From NCBI GenBank assembly GCA_040414495.1, contig JBEDUI010000223.1:8312-72311 (forward strand): 64,000 nucleotides of DNA. The letters run 5' to 3'. Position 1 is the first letter of the stretch, and each line of letters starts with the position of its first letter. Positions 51,752 through 61,025 of the stretch are shown here, in pieces. The notes under the pieces were generated by a model. It was not told where the DNA came from. It was given only the letters and a program-made list of their open reading frames with translations, and searched no databases. This DNA comes from DATAVB01 sp040414495. GTDB taxonomy: Bacteria; Actinomycetota; Actinomycetes; Mycobacteriales; QHCD01. The position numbers and the translations under genes are program-made.

Positions 51752-52315
51752 TTAGCGGTGGCGCCGGTATTCCAGATCAACGATCCCGTTAGCGGAGGCG
51801 GTGCTGGATATCAGGTCGAGCTGGTAGGACTTGGGGAAGCCGTCGAAAAGCCGGGTGCCCTCCCCCGCGACGTACGGGTACATATTCACCCGGAACTCGT
51901 CGATCAGGTCGAGCCGCATGAGCGATCGCCAAAGGCCGATGCCGCCCCAGACAATGATGTGGCCGTCGCCGCCCTGCCTGAGCTTGTCGATCGCTTCGGT
52001 TGTGTCACCGGCGGCGATGGTGGTTCCGGCCCAGTCGGCCGTCTTCAGTGTCCGGGAGAAGACGACCTTGCGCCCGGCCGTCAGGAGTTCGGCGAACGGG
52101 TGGTCAGCGGTCGCCGTCATGGCCTCGGAGATGCCCTCGTAAGTGGTGCGGCCCATGACGTGCGCGTAGGCGCTGCGGAGAAATTCCAGGTACGCCGGGT
52201 CGTCGGGCTCACTGTTCTCGGGCAGGCTGAAGCAGAACTTCCAGAAATCGGTGCCCTCGTCAGCGAGCAGGCCATCGAGGGAGTAATTGAACACTGTCGC
52301 TATCAGCTTCCGCAT
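51752..52315 (-). CDS. Dihydrofolate-reductase-like / RibD C-terminal domain protein
   Basis: A 187-residue protein. ATG at 52315 with CGGAG upstream. It opens with MRKLIATVFNYSLDGLLA, the usual first strand of these proteins, and carries HVMGRTTYEG, KVVFSRTLKTADW and the NADPH loop IIVWGGIGLWRSLM. Members reduce pyrimidine or other heterocycles with NADPH; most actinobacterial copies are uncharacterised. Confidence 0.88.
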   Translation of the reverse strand: MRKLIATVFNYSLDGLLADEGTDFWKFCFSLPENSEPDDPAYLEFLRSAYAHVMGRTTYEGISEAMTATADHPFAELLTAGRKVVFSRTLKTADWAGTTIAAGDTTEAIDKLRQGGDGHIIVWGGIGLWRSLMRLDLIDEFRVNMYPYVAGEGTRLFDGFPKSYQLDLISSTASANGIVDLEYRRHR

Positions 52316-52995
52316 GATCCAACTCCGTAGGTCTCGGGTCTGGGGCCGTGCCTGCTCAGGGAACGGTAAGTGTCCGCCTGTCCCTGCTACTTCAGACACC
52401 ACTGCCACCCGAAACTCATCGGTCCCCCAGGCGGAGGCTTCCGTGGATCACGTCGCCGCCACCTACACAGGCACGAGCAGGCCTATTTGGTTCGCTTCGG
52501 TCGGATATCGCTCGAGAATTACCCATAGCTGCCACACGTTTCGGCTAGGAACGCTCACCGCGGACCGGCTGTTACGCAGACCGCGATGTGGTCCGCTAGA
52601 CCAGACAGCGGTGCACGGCAGGGTCATTCTGGCGGTACCGCCTTTCCGGACATCACGAAAATCCCTTATACAGCCGAGAATTGCTGTATCTGATCGGCCG
52701 GGCACATTGCCGATATAGAGAGGCTGGGTAGACTCGCCGACCATGTTTGGGGCCAACCGGGAAAACAGAAAGCACGCATCCACGGTTCGGGTGGACAGCG
52801 CGAATGTCGCTGTTGGATGGGCCTTGCCGGGCCGGTCTGCTGATGGTCTGCGCGACGCTCGGTGAGCTGCGCACACATGCCAGCGAGTTGCAATTCACAA
52901 CGCATGGTGGAACGGGCCGGCAAACCTGCCCGCCCGAACCGCGTTTCGTCAACGGTGAGCAATAACACTGGGATTTTGTTGGGGTCCTTCACCCG
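52316..52995. other. Long intergenic region with a short inverted repeat
   Basis: About 680 bases between the divergent reductase-like and NodB/GT2 genes. No frame shows codon bias. ATACAGC (52668-52674) and GCTGTAT (52683-52689) form a perfect 7-base inverted repeat around eight bases, a possible operator for the envelope genes. Confidence 0.4.
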
Positions 52996-55080
52996 ATGAG
53001 CGGACGGCACGCCCGATCCCGTGAACCCCGTGCCCACTGGCTGCTGTTGATATTCGGCCTTCCCGTGCTGCTCGCGATCCTGCTTTTCCAGGGCTGGACC
53101 ACCAACGCGGTCGACGGCGTCAAGACGCGGACCGCCTGCACAACGCCCGTACCGAACGCCGTGGCCAAGGGCGGTCCGGTGCTGCACATCAACGGCGACA
53201 ACGTGCGTTCGACCGCCATGCCCGCTGGCACCGTCGCACTTACCTTCGATGGCGGACCCGATCCCGTGTGGACCCCGCGCATCCTCGCGCTGTTACGCAA
53301 GCATCACGTGCACGCCACGTTCTTCCTCTACGGTGCCCAAGCTGCCCGATATCCAGACCTCGTACGGCAGATCCGCGCAGACGGTAACGACATCGGATCC
53401 AATACGTACACCGGCGCGGATCTGGGCTCGCAGTCCGCTTTCCGTACCCGGATGGAGCTTTCGCTCACGCAGAAAGCACTCGCCGGCGCCGCCGGCGTAC
53501 ACACCAAACTGCTGCGGATGCCGGAGACCACCACGCCGGCGACGATGTGCGGTGGCGAATGGAAAGCCGCGCATCGTGCCGCCGCCGACGGCTACCTGCT
53601 GGTCGCCGCCGACCGGCCAACCCGCAAGCCCGCGCTGGGCGCGATCCGGCAGTACAGCCAGACCGAGATCGCCTACCGGGAAACCGAGAAGCTGCTGAGC
53701 GACCGGAATGTCAAACACTTCAGCACGGTGACGGCCGCGCTTCGGCAAACCCCGGCCAACACGGCAGTCTCCGGCAGCGAGCATTGGCAGGGCAACGGCC
53801 TGATCTGGGTCACCGCCTTCGGGCGCGTATTCGCCCACGGCATGACCTGGGTGCTGGCGATCGTGGGTGCGCTCGGAGCGCTCCGGCTGGTGCTGCTCGT
53901 CGCCTTCGCCCGGGCCCAGGTCCGGCGGGTCGAGCGCTACCGGCCCGGTTCGCCTTGGCTGCGTGAAGTCACCGCTCCGGTATCCGTGCTCGTACCCGCG
54001 TACAACGAAGAGGCCGGCATCGCGCACACCATCCGTTCGCTGCTCGCCTCCACCCACGGACGTATTCAGCTCATCGTGATCGACGACGGTTCGAAGGATC
54101 GGACCTCGGCCATCGCCGCCCAGATAGACGATCCCCGCGTGATGGTGATCCGGCAGGCCAACGCGGGCAAGGCAGCGGCCCTGAACACCGGTCTGGCCTA
54201 TGCGGTATTCGACATTGTGGTGATGGTCGACGCCGATACCGTATTCGAGCCCGACGCCATATACCGCCTCATCCAACCGCTCGCCCACCCCGCCGTCGGA
54301 GCGGTCAGTGGCAACACCAAGGTCGGCAACCGGCGCGGGCTTCTGGGCCGGTGGCAGCACCTTGAATATGTCTTCGGGTTCAACCTCGACCGCCGGATGT
54401 TCGAGGTACTGGAGTGCATGCCGACCGTCCCCGGCGCCATCGGCGCATTCCGCCGGGACGCGCTCATGGGCGTCGGCGGTGTCAGCGAGGACACGCTCGC
54501 TGAGGACACCGACCTGACGATGGCAATGTGGCGGGCCGGCTGGCGGGTCGTGTACGAGGAGTCCGCGGTCTCCTGGACCGAGGTTCCCGGCTCACTGCGC
54601 CAATTGTGGCGGCAGCGCTACCGCTGGTGTTACGGGACGATCCAGGCCATGTGGAAGCATCGGCATGCCTTTCTCGAGGTGGGATCGGCCGGACGCTTCG
54701 GCCGTCGCGCACTGACCTATCTGGCTTTCTTCCAGATCGGGTTGCCGTTGCTCGCGCCGGTCATCGACGTCTTCGCCTTATATGGTGGGCTTTTCCTTGA
54801 CCCGATTAAATCGGCGGCCGCGTGGATCACGATCCTCGGAATTCAGCTGGCCGGCGCCGCGTATGCGCTGCGGCTGGACGGCGAACGACTGCGCACACTG
54901 TGGGCAATGCCCTTCCAACTCTTCTTCTATCGGCAGCTGTCGTATTTGGTGATCATCCAGTCCGTGGTCGCGTTCCTACTCGGCAGCAAGATCTCGTGGC
55001 GCACGGTGACGCGCTCCGGTACCGCGGCCCAGCACATCGGTGAACCGGTCGCCGCATCACGAGAGCTGTCGTCACGATGA
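52996..55080 (+). CDS. NodB-like (degenerate) domain fused to a processive GT2 glycosyltransferase
   Basis: A 694-residue membrane protein. After TM1 (residues 14-31) an extracytoplasmic polysaccharide-deacetylase-like domain spans about 78-240. Its metal triad is gone: the usual TFDDGP is TFDGGPD (83-89), so the metal Asp is Gly86, and the usual HTYTH is NTYTG (136-140), losing both His. After a second TM (about 275-300) comes a family 2 glycosyltransferase with DDGSKD, VDADTVFE, EDTD and QRYRW, then further TMs. The enzyme half should polymerise or transfer sugars at the membrane; the NodB half probably only binds glycan. The next gene starts close behind. Confidence 0.88.
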   Translation: MSGRHARSREPRAHWLLLIFGLPVLLAILLFQGWTTNAVDGVKTRTACTTPVPNAVAKGGPVLHINGDNVRSTAMPAGTVALTFDGGPDPVWTPRILALLRKHHVHATFFLYGAQAARYPDLVRQIRADGNDIGSNTYTGADLGSQSAFRTRMELSLTQKALAGAAGVHTKLLRMPETTTPATMCGGEWKAAHRAAADGYLLVAADRPTRKPALGAIRQYSQTEIAYRETEKLLSDRNVKHFSTVTAALRQTPANTAVSGSEHWQGNGLIWVTAFGRVFAHGMTWVLAIVGALGALRLVLLVAFARAQVRRVERYRPGSPWLREVTAPVSVLVPAYNEEAGIAHTIRSLLASTHGRIQLIVIDDGSKDRTSAIAAQIDDPRVMVIRQANAGKAAALNTGLAYAVFDIVVMVDADTVFEPDAIYRLIQPLAHPAVGAVSGNTKVGNRRGLLGRWQHLEYVFGFNLDRRMFEVLECMPTVPGAIGAFRRDALMGVGGVSEDTLAEDTDLTMAMWRAGWRVVYEESAVSWTEVPGSLRQLWRQRYRWCYGTIQAMWKHRHAFLEVGSAGRFGRRALTYLAFFQIGLPLLAPVIDVFALYGGLFLDPIKSAAAWITILGIQLAGAAYALRLDGERLRTLWAMPFQLFFYRQLSYLVIIQSVVAFLLGSKISWRTVTRSGTAAQHIGEPVAASRELSSR

Positions 55081-55114
55081 TCGAGGTGAAAATGACGGTG
55101 CGGACGTGCGGCCC

Positions 55115-56335
55115 ATGAATGACCGGCCGGGCGGGTGGTCCCGGCGGGACAGCGACGTGGAGACGACACGTGTCATCACCGGGCACGCGTGGGTCGAAAT
55201 TGCCCGGCGGCGGGCACTGCCGGGGCCGCCTTCGACGCGTCCGCGCGGAATCACGTCGAATTCCTCGGGCATTCCGCGCCCGCGCCAGCCAGCCGACGAC
55301 CAGAATCAGCAAGACCGTGGCAGCTACAACCTCAGGACCAGACAGCCCAAAGCCCGACGCGGCCGACTCCACCGGATCACGCGGATCGTGGCTGTCGTGG
55401 TCGTTCTGTTGCTCATCGCCTCCAGCGGCACTTACGTGTGGGCCGATTCCAAACTCGACCGGGTGGTCGACCTTGGCAAAGTCGCCGACCGACCGCCGCA
55501 CGGTAAAGGGACCAATTACCTCATCGTCGGCTCCGACAGCCGTGCGGGTCTGTCCGAGCAGGCCAAAAAAGAACTGCACGCCGGCTCGGCGTCCGGCGGC
55601 CGCACGGACACCATGATCCTGCTGCACACGGGCGCCCACGGCACCTCAATGCTGAGCCTGCCTCGCGATTCGTGGGTCACGATCCCGCCGTACGTACTGC
55701 CCGACACCGGCAAGCATTACCCGCAATCGAAGAACAAGCTGAATGCGGCGTTCTCGCTCGGCGGCCCAACTCTGCTCGTACAGACCATTGAGCGGAATAC
55801 GGGTCTGCGCATCGACCACTACGTCGAAGTGGGCCTCGGCGGTTTCGTGGGCATCGTGAACGGGATCGGCGGCGTGCGGATGTGCGTGGACAAAAATATC
55901 AACGACCCGAAGTCCGGGGAAAACCTGACGAAAGGCTGCCATCTCCTCAATGGCTCCCAGGCGCTCTCGTTTGTCCGCCAGCGCCACCAGGAGGCCAATG
56001 GCGACCTTGGTCGAATACAGAACCAGCAAAGATTCCTCGCCACACTCGCTCACAAGGCCGCCACACCCGGCGTCATGCTCAACCCGTTGAAGGTCTACCC
56101 CATCATGAGCGCCGGGCTGGGTACGCTCGTACTCGACAAGAGCATGCGCCTGTGGAGCCTCGTTCCACTGTTCCGGGCGACGAAAAGCACCATAGGCAGC
56201 GGTAAACGGATCGATATACCAGTGTCCAATCTCGACTTCCGAACCGACAAGGGCTCCGCTGTTACGTGGAAAGGGCCGCAGTCGAGAAAACTCTTCGCCG
56301 AGCTGAGGAATGACCAGCCGGTCCAGCGGCACTGA
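55115..56335 (+). CDS. LytR-CpsA-Psr (LCP) family cell-wall polymer ligase
   Basis: A 406-residue membrane-anchored protein. The start is uncertain: ATG at 55115 is used here; an ATG at 55040 inside the glycosyltransferase gene would add 25 residues. A Gln/Pro-rich cytoplasmic stretch leads to one TM (IVAVVVVLLLIASSG). The LCP domain has NYLIVGSDSRAG, GGRTDTMILLHTG with the catalytic Arg and Asp, and MLSLPRDSWV. The family attaches teichoic acids or other polymers from lipid carriers to peptidoglycan. Its position directly after a glycosyltransferase suggests it ligates that enzyme's product. Confidence 0.9.
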   Translation: MNDRPGGWSRRDSDVETTRVITGHAWVEIARRRALPGPPSTRPRGITSNSSGIPRPRQPADDQNQQDRGSYNLRTRQPKARRGRLHRITRIVAVVVVLLLIASSGTYVWADSKLDRVVDLGKVADRPPHGKGTNYLIVGSDSRAGLSEQAKKELHAGSASGGRTDTMILLHTGAHGTSMLSLPRDSWVTIPPYVLPDTGKHYPQSKNKLNAAFSLGGPTLLVQTIERNTGLRIDHYVEVGLGGFVGIVNGIGGVRMCVDKNINDPKSGENLTKGCHLLNGSQALSFVRQRHQEANGDLGRIQNQQRFLATLAHKAATPGVMLNPLKVYPIMSAGLGTLVLDKSMRLWSLVPLFRATKSTIGSGKRIDIPVSNLDFRTDKGSAVTWKGPQSRKLFAELRNDQPVQRH

Positions 56336-56350
56336 TTGCATTTCGTACGG

Positions 56351-56860
56351 CTAGTCCCAGCGTTGGACTGCCGCGCGAGCGGCTATTCGCAACGGGCTCG
56401 TATCAGTTTCCGCGCTTTGCCCGTGGATGTCCGCGGCGGGCCAATCGATGATGAATCGCAGGGTGCCGTTCGTCGGAAGCGGCGATAGCCAGTGGCGGAT
56501 GCTGTGGGCTCGGCGCGAACCGCCACTGCCGAGTACTGACAAGATGGGCTCGCCGGGCTCGGGCAATCCGTTCTTGAAGGCAACAATTGTTCCGTCTGGT
56601 AGCCCGACGGTCACGTTCATCGCCAGGTGCGGGTTATCAGACTTGCGGCGATTTCTGGGGTCTGCCGGCGTGTCCGGCAGCGGGCGCGCCGATCGGACTG
56701 ACACTTGAAATTCGCAGCCGCTGGGTTGGCAGCGAAAATTGCCCACCGCGATAACCATCCCGTCGCGCACCACGATAGGCAACAGCAGCTCGGCCGTACC
56801 TGGAATTACCGATATCGACGGCCCGTCGCTCGGCGTTGCCCCTATGTCCGCTGTGGTCAC
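56351..56860 (-). CDS. Conserved unknown protein, paralogue of the upstream gene
   Basis: A 169-residue protein, not recognised. The GTG at 56860 overlaps the preceding stop (GTGA), so the two are translationally coupled, and GGGGTGGGC lies upstream. It shares with its neighbour a block G-x-F-x-C-x-x-x-G-C-E-F-x-x-S-V-R, the string WLSPLP and a terminal T-x-P-L-R-x-A-A. The two Cys may form a disulfide or a metal site. No signal peptide or membrane segment. It looks beta-rich. Confidence 0.65.
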   Translation of the reverse strand: MTTADIGATPSDGPSISVIPGTAELLLPIVVRDGMVIAVGNFRCQPSGCEFQVSVRSARPLPDTPADPRNRRKSDNPHLAMNVTVGLPDGTIVAFKNGLPEPGEPILSVLGSGGSRRAHSIRHWLSPLPTNGTLRFIIDWPAADIHGQSAETDTSPLRIAARAAVQRWD

Positions 56861-57393
56861 GCGCCCACCCCGATACTCCGCAATGCCGCCCGGCGCAGCG
56901 GCGCCGTGTCGACTTGTGTCCAGTTCTGACTCACGCCGGCTAATCGCCATTCGAGCCCGAACGAGATATGCCCGGGCGGCGGTAGCGGCGACAACCAATA
57001 ATTGATATCGGCTGATGTCGAGCCGTGCATGCCGCCGTTCAGCATCAAAAGAGGAATATCGTCCAGGCGTCCGGACCAGTCGTTTGCGGCCGCGATAGCA
57101 CCAGACGTCCATTGGACGCTCAGAAGAAACGCCTCCGGTGGGAACCCGCCGCCGGTTCGTCGCGGCGGGTCGAACGCGGCTGGCACCAATGTCGCCGGGG
57201 CTCGCTCTTCGTTAATTCGAACCGACAAAGTGAATTCGCAGCCATTGCGATAGCAACAGAACCCACCGACACTCGCGATCAACCAGTCGGTGTCAATCAG
57301 CAGAACGTCCAGCGCCGGCGTGAACGGCACGACCATGCCAGGCTGGGAGGTCGCCGGTCCCGAATCAACGTCCGCACCGATCTCATTTGCCAT
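56857..57393 (-). CDS. Conserved unknown protein, paralogue of the downstream gene
   Basis: A 178-residue protein. The ATG at 57393 is preferred since GGGGTAGGGC precedes it; a much longer open frame upstream overlaps the divergent peptidase gene and lacks coding character. It contains GGFCCYRNGCEFTLSVR near the middle and INYWLSPLPPPGHISFGLEW near the end, both shared with the next gene. The shared Cys pattern and the WLSPLP string define a small family. The function is unknown. Confidence 0.65.
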   Translation of the reverse strand: MANEIGADVDSGPATSQPGMVVPFTPALDVLLIDTDWLIASVGGFCCYRNGCEFTLSVRINEERAPATLVPAAFDPPRRTGGGFPPEAFLLSVQWTSGAIAAANDWSGRLDDIPLLMLNGGMHGSTSADINYWLSPLPPPGHISFGLEWRLAGVSQNWTQVDTAPLRRAALRSIGVGA

Positions 57394-57476
57394 GAGCCCT
57401 ACCCCAACTTCAACTTTATTATCGATAGTCAGCTCGTGCTTCTGGCCGAGCACTACGATATGCCAGGATGGGCCGC

Positions 57477-58439
57477 ATGGCTCCGTATCCGTCGATCGAA
57501 CCTTACGACTGCGGCCAACTCGACGTTGGCGACGGCCACTCCATTTACTGGGAGACCGTCGGTTCGCCAACGGGAATTCCGGCGTTGTGGCTCCACGGAG
57601 GACCGGGAGGCTCATCGGCGCCGGGGCATCGGCGCTATTTCGATCCGGCCCGGTACCGCGCGGTTCTCTTCGATCAGCGCGGATGCGGCCGTAGCCGACC
57701 CTTGGCAAATGGCCCCGACGCTGACCTGTCGACCAACACCACTGATCATTTGGTCCGCGATATCGAACGGCTGCGCGTCCATCTCGGTATTGACCGGTGG
57801 GTCGTGGCTGGAGTTTCGTGGGGAGTGGCCCTCGGCCTGGTCTATGCCGAGCGGCATCCCGATCGAGTACTCGGCATGGCGTTCGCCGCAATCGCCACCG
57901 GCACGCGACGAGGCACGCAATGGCTCACACGTGACATGGGGCGGGTGTTTCCCCGCGAGTGGGACCGCTTCGTAGAACTGGTGCCCGAAGCCGAACGCGG
58001 AGCTGACCTGGCCGCCGCCTACGCCCGGCTGCTAGCCAGCCCTGACCCGATATTGCGGCAGGAGGCGGCCCGGCGCTGGTGCGAGTGGGAGGACACGCAC
58101 GTATCTCTAGCGCCCGATCACAAACCAGACCTCACCGTGCAGGACCCGTCCTGGCAGCAGAACTTCGCCCGGCTGGTGACCCACTATTGGGGGCATGGCT
58201 GCTTTCTGGCCGACAACGAGGTAATGGCCAACCTGCACCGCATCGCCCACATCCCCGCCGTATTGATTCACGGCCGGTATGACGTATCCGGGCCGCTCGA
58301 CACCGCCTGGGAATTGCACAAGGCCTGGCCCGCCAGCCGCCTGGTAGTCGTTGAGAATGCCGGGCATTTCACCGGCGGCATGGATCAGGAGTTGATAGCG
58401 GCCCTCGATTCCATGAGCCGCATCGAATCCCCTTCCTAG
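57477..58439 (+). CDS. pip: Proline iminopeptidase (prolyl aminopeptidase)
   Basis: A 320-residue alpha/beta hydrolase that removes N-terminal proline. It has the family landmarks LWLHGGPGGSS (oxyanion loop), FDQRGCGRSRP, the nucleophile elbow GVSWG (usually GGSWG), the acid in IHGRYDVSGP and the His in ENAGHF. The ATG at 57477 gives the canonical MxPxIEPYDxGxLDVGDGH opening and follows AGGATGG; another in-frame ATG is nine bases earlier. It is cytoplasmic and divergent from the paralogous pair. Confidence 0.92.
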   Translation: MAPYPSIEPYDCGQLDVGDGHSIYWETVGSPTGIPALWLHGGPGGSSAPGHRRYFDPARYRAVLFDQRGCGRSRPLANGPDADLSTNTTDHLVRDIERLRVHLGIDRWVVAGVSWGVALGLVYAERHPDRVLGMAFAAIATGTRRGTQWLTRDMGRVFPREWDRFVELVPEAERGADLAAAYARLLASPDPILRQEAARRWCEWEDTHVSLAPDHKPDLTVQDPSWQQNFARLVTHYWGHGCFLADNEVMANLHRIAHIPAVLIHGRYDVSGPLDTAWELHKAWPASRLVVVENAGHFTGGMDQELIAALDSMSRIESPS

Positions 58440-58510
58440 CGAGGTCGCCGGCAACGTCCGCTTGGTGCCATTGTCAACGCCGCCATGCACAAACCGATCG
58501 GAGCGGGAAA

Positions 58511-59311
58511 ATGCGTATCCAGGCTGTCGTTGTAAATCACGATACGACGAAATACGTCGAGCTGCTGCTCGCATCGTTGCTGGCGCATCACCCGGATCGG
58601 TCTGGGCTCGACATCCTCGTTCTCGACAATGCCTCGCCCGATGTCCGGCGGCTTGAGTGGGCGAAGGATTACGGCGTTACAATCGCATCGTCGGGATATC
58701 CACCGGAATCGCCAATAAATACCCACGGCGAAATCCTGCGTGACGCAGTGTTCGACCGACCAGACTGCGATGGGTATCTCTTTCTCGACGCCGACGTGTG
58801 CTTCGTGGCCGACAACACCATCAATACGATGGCCACCGAACTTGCCTCGTGCGACGATCTCTTTGCCGTACAGGCGGCGTGGTCCATCACTGGCGACGAC
58901 ACGTACGATATTCCGCCGAGATGGCGTGAGTATGACATGTTCGTCCGCGACTCGTTCAAGTTCAACGTCGATGCCGAATGGCCGCCCTTGCGGGAATATG
59001 TTGTACGGGTTACCGATCGAATTTGGCCGTTCTGCACACTGGTCCGCAACGACGATGTGTTCCGCCGAACTGTCGAGCTCATCGGTTTGTCTGGTGCGCA
59101 TAATCAAGCGCTGCGCGGCGGCCGGCAGTGGGACACATTTGGCCTGTTGGACGCGGTAATGCATACCCACGGCCGCCGCTGGCAGCGCTCCGAACGTCGG
59201 GTCATTCATTTCGGCAACGTCAGCTACCAGGACGATATCGCCAACGGCAAGGCCGCCAAGCGCGACGAATTACTCACGAGCTATCGGGCGCGGCTCGAGC
59301 CCCGAACGTGA
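58511..59311 (+). CDS. Family 2-like glycosyltransferase
   Basis: A 266-residue soluble transferase-like protein: IQAVVVNHDTTKYVELLLASL at the N-terminus, LDNASPDVRRLEW for nucleotide contact, and YLFLDADVCF with the metal-binding D-x-D. Further acidic motifs are weak, so the sugar donor and acceptor are open. GGAGCGGGAAA stands before the ATG. The next, frameshifted, gene starts within its last codons, suggesting a former two-gene unit. Confidence 0.82.
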   Translation: MRIQAVVVNHDTTKYVELLLASLLAHHPDRSGLDILVLDNASPDVRRLEWAKDYGVTIASSGYPPESPINTHGEILRDAVFDRPDCDGYLFLDADVCFVADNTINTMATELASCDDLFAVQAAWSITGDDTYDIPPRWREYDMFVRDSFKFNVDAEWPPLREYVVRVTDRIWPFCTLVRNDDVFRRTVELIGLSGAHNQALRGGRQWDTFGLLDAVMHTHGRRWQRSERRVIHFGNVSYQDDIANGKAAKRDELLTSYRARLEPRT

Positions 59312-59606
59312 AGCACGCAGCGGTGGTCGCCTTGAGTGTCGATGAACACCCCGCGAATGACTCTGCGGACTGGTGGGACGCCCCGATCGACGAAGGCGCC
59401 CGGTTGCTCCAATCGATTCAGCTGGACAAGACGGCGCTGGACGAGCTGACGCGCTACGACTCATCCATCCAGATCACCTCACCGGGTTGTTCGGTACGTT
59501 TCCCGACCTCACCCTCACAGAATCGAAGTTGCGGTGGCACGGCGTGCTCATGGAACGCTGCTACGACCACGTCCCCGTACAGCTCCGCCCGAATCCCGCG
59601 CGCTGA
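59308..59606 (+). pseudogene. Probable frameshifted small gene
   Basis: From GTG at 59308 a well-biased frame codes VKHAAVVALSVDEHP... to about 59455, then coding character shifts to another frame that runs IHPDHLTGLFGTFPDLTLTE... to a stop at 59606. Joined, this gives about 100 residues. The start overlaps the glycosyltransferase stop (GTGA), as in an intact operon. One frameshift near 59455-59465, real or a sequencing error, explains it. Family unknown. Confidence 0.5.
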
Positions 59607-60455
59607 CGGGCATGCATCAGATGTCCATCGACCGGGTGCACCGGACACGCCTACGGCAGCTGGCGCGGTTTTACAGAACGCCGTCGGCAGCGCTGGCCCG
59701 CGGAACAGCGGCAGCGAACCGAACTTTGGCACGTATTCGACGTGGAGTCGTGGGCCGGCCTTGTGACCGGACCGCCAGGTGCACCGGCCAAAAGCAACTG
59801 GCAGATGCCGTGCGACCGGTTAGAATGCCGCACGGAGCGTCCGGTGTTTGCCCGAGAGCTCCACCTCGATTGTTTCGTTGGAGGGGCTGCTCATGTCGGA
59901 TGGCATCTGGGGTCGGGTGCATCGCGACCTGCCCGGCCGGTGGGGCACGCGCTGACACGGTAGGTACGGACGTGTCGTCGCGTGCTGCGCGGATATGCAG
60001 CAATGCGATGCTGCCGGGAGCTTCCTGATCGCGGGGAGTCTTGCCGGTGACCAATTGGCGGGCATGGCAGTCGATGAGAGCACTGCCAGCTCCGCCGGGG
60101 CATCCTTGATCCTGCCGTGTCGCAGAAGGTCATTTGCCAGCTTCGACACCACAGGGCAGACAGCCTTCGTGTAGTCGAACCTGGCACCGCTGCGACCCCG
60201 CGAAGGTGTCATGTACCCCCACGAAGCTCAACTCTTACTGCGGATCGAGGCTCGGGCCGAGGCCGGGCGTCGATATCCGCGAATGTCGCGCCCACATCGT
60301 CGCCGGCGACTCCAACAGCGATCACGACCAACACCACGTGAGTCGGGGTCCGCAGACAAAACCGCTGCCCGACGTCACGCCCGCGGGCAGACGAGCTCGA
60401 AGTCGTCGTTCCGAATCGCTGGTCACGGTGACCAATATGAGAAGGAGTCGTGTCG
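59607..60455. other. Region without a confidently identified gene
   Basis: About 850 bases. Several short frames exist on both strands, none with sustained codon bias or a recognisable domain. The best candidate is on the minus strand (60212 to 59820). A small hairpin, CTCCA...TGGAG, lies at about 59860-59886. It may contain decayed genes. Confidence 0.35.
59820..60212 (-). CDS. Possible small protein of unknown function
   Basis: An open frame of 130 codons whose ATG at 60212 follows GTGGGGGT and overlaps the stop of a further short minus-strand frame (ATGA). The first 60 residues (FDYTKAVCPVVSKLANDLL ... AVLSSTAMPAN) look protein-like, but the rest is Cys- and Arg-rich and resembles an out-of-frame reading. 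It may be a broken gene. Confidence 0.25.
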   Translation of the reverse strand: MTPSRGRSGARFDYTKAVCPVVSKLANDLLRHGRIKDAPAELAVLSSTAMPANWSPARLPAIRKLPAASHCCISAQHATTRPYLPCQRVPHRPGRSRCTRPQMPSDMSSPSNETIEVELSGKHRTLRAAF

Positions 60456-61025
60456 ATGAACACTGCTCCCGCGCAGCCAGGACGCCGCATCGTCGTCACC
60501 GGGATGGCCGGATCTGGGAAATCCACGTTTTCACGCGCGCTTGAGGCCAAGTCCGGCTTGCCCCTGATTCATTTGGACCTCCAGTTCTGGAAGGCCGGCT
60601 GGACCGAACCGTCGGAGGCCGAGTGGCGCGAGAAACAACGTGGTCTCCTTGCCGGCGACGCGTGGATCGCCGATGGTAACTACACCGACACGCTCGATCT
60701 CCGGCTCGAACGCGCCGACACCGTGGTGGTCCTCGCCACGCCGTGGTGGCGGTGCGCGGGACGAGCGTTGCGGCGCGGCTGCCGAATGCCCGACAAGCTG
60801 CCTGAAGGATGCGAGTACACGGTCTGGCAACGGTTACGCGATGAATGGCGCCTCATTCCGCGCATCTGGCGAAATCGGCGCGTGGCACTTGAACGCGAGC
60901 AAATGATCATTGCCCAGCATGGGCAACACACGGCCCGGCACGTACTCAAGTCCAAGCGGGCGATCAGGAAATTCCTCGACGGATTCGGCGCCGACGGGAA
61001 AGGACACGGAAATGGAAGCAGCTGA
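60456..61025 (+). CDS. P-loop nucleotide kinase-like ATPase (adenylate-kinase / FlaR-type)
   Basis: A 189-residue kinase-like NTPase. The Walker A motif is GMAGSGKSTFSRAL near residues 16-29; HLDLQFWKAGW and IADGNYTDTLDLRL match the topology-modulation/FlaR family, and VVVLATPWWRC gives the second strand. ATG at 60456 is eight bases after AAGGAG, better than the GTG at 60450. The next gene starts inside its last codons, so the two are coupled. The substrate is unknown. Confidence 0.85.
   Translation: MNTAPAQPGRRIVVTGMAGSGKSTFSRALEAKSGLPLIHLDLQFWKAGWTEPSEAEWREKQRGLLAGDAWIADGNYTDTLDLRLERADTVVVLATPWWRCAGRALRRGCRMPDKLPEGCEYTVWQRLRDEWRLIPRIWRNRRVALEREQMIIAQHGQHTARHVLKSKRAIRKFLDGFGADGKGHGNGSS

Noticed and set aside
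52463..53187. Overlapping open frames in the gap before the NodB/GT2 gene
   Set aside because: No consistent codon bias, no ribosome-binding sites, and translations rich in Arg, Pro and Ser without motifs.
57394..57891. A longer version of the unknown protein starting near 57891
   Set aside because: It would overlap the divergent proline iminopeptidase almost entirely. The ATG at 57393 has a good ribosome-binding site and marks where coding bias begins.
59820..59945. Possible glycine riboswitch (CTCTCGGGCAAA...GGAC on the minus strand)
   Set aside because: Only the 3' consensus fragment resembles the aptamer. The GAGAG arm and the CCGAAGGAGCAA core are missing, and no gene of glycine metabolism follows.
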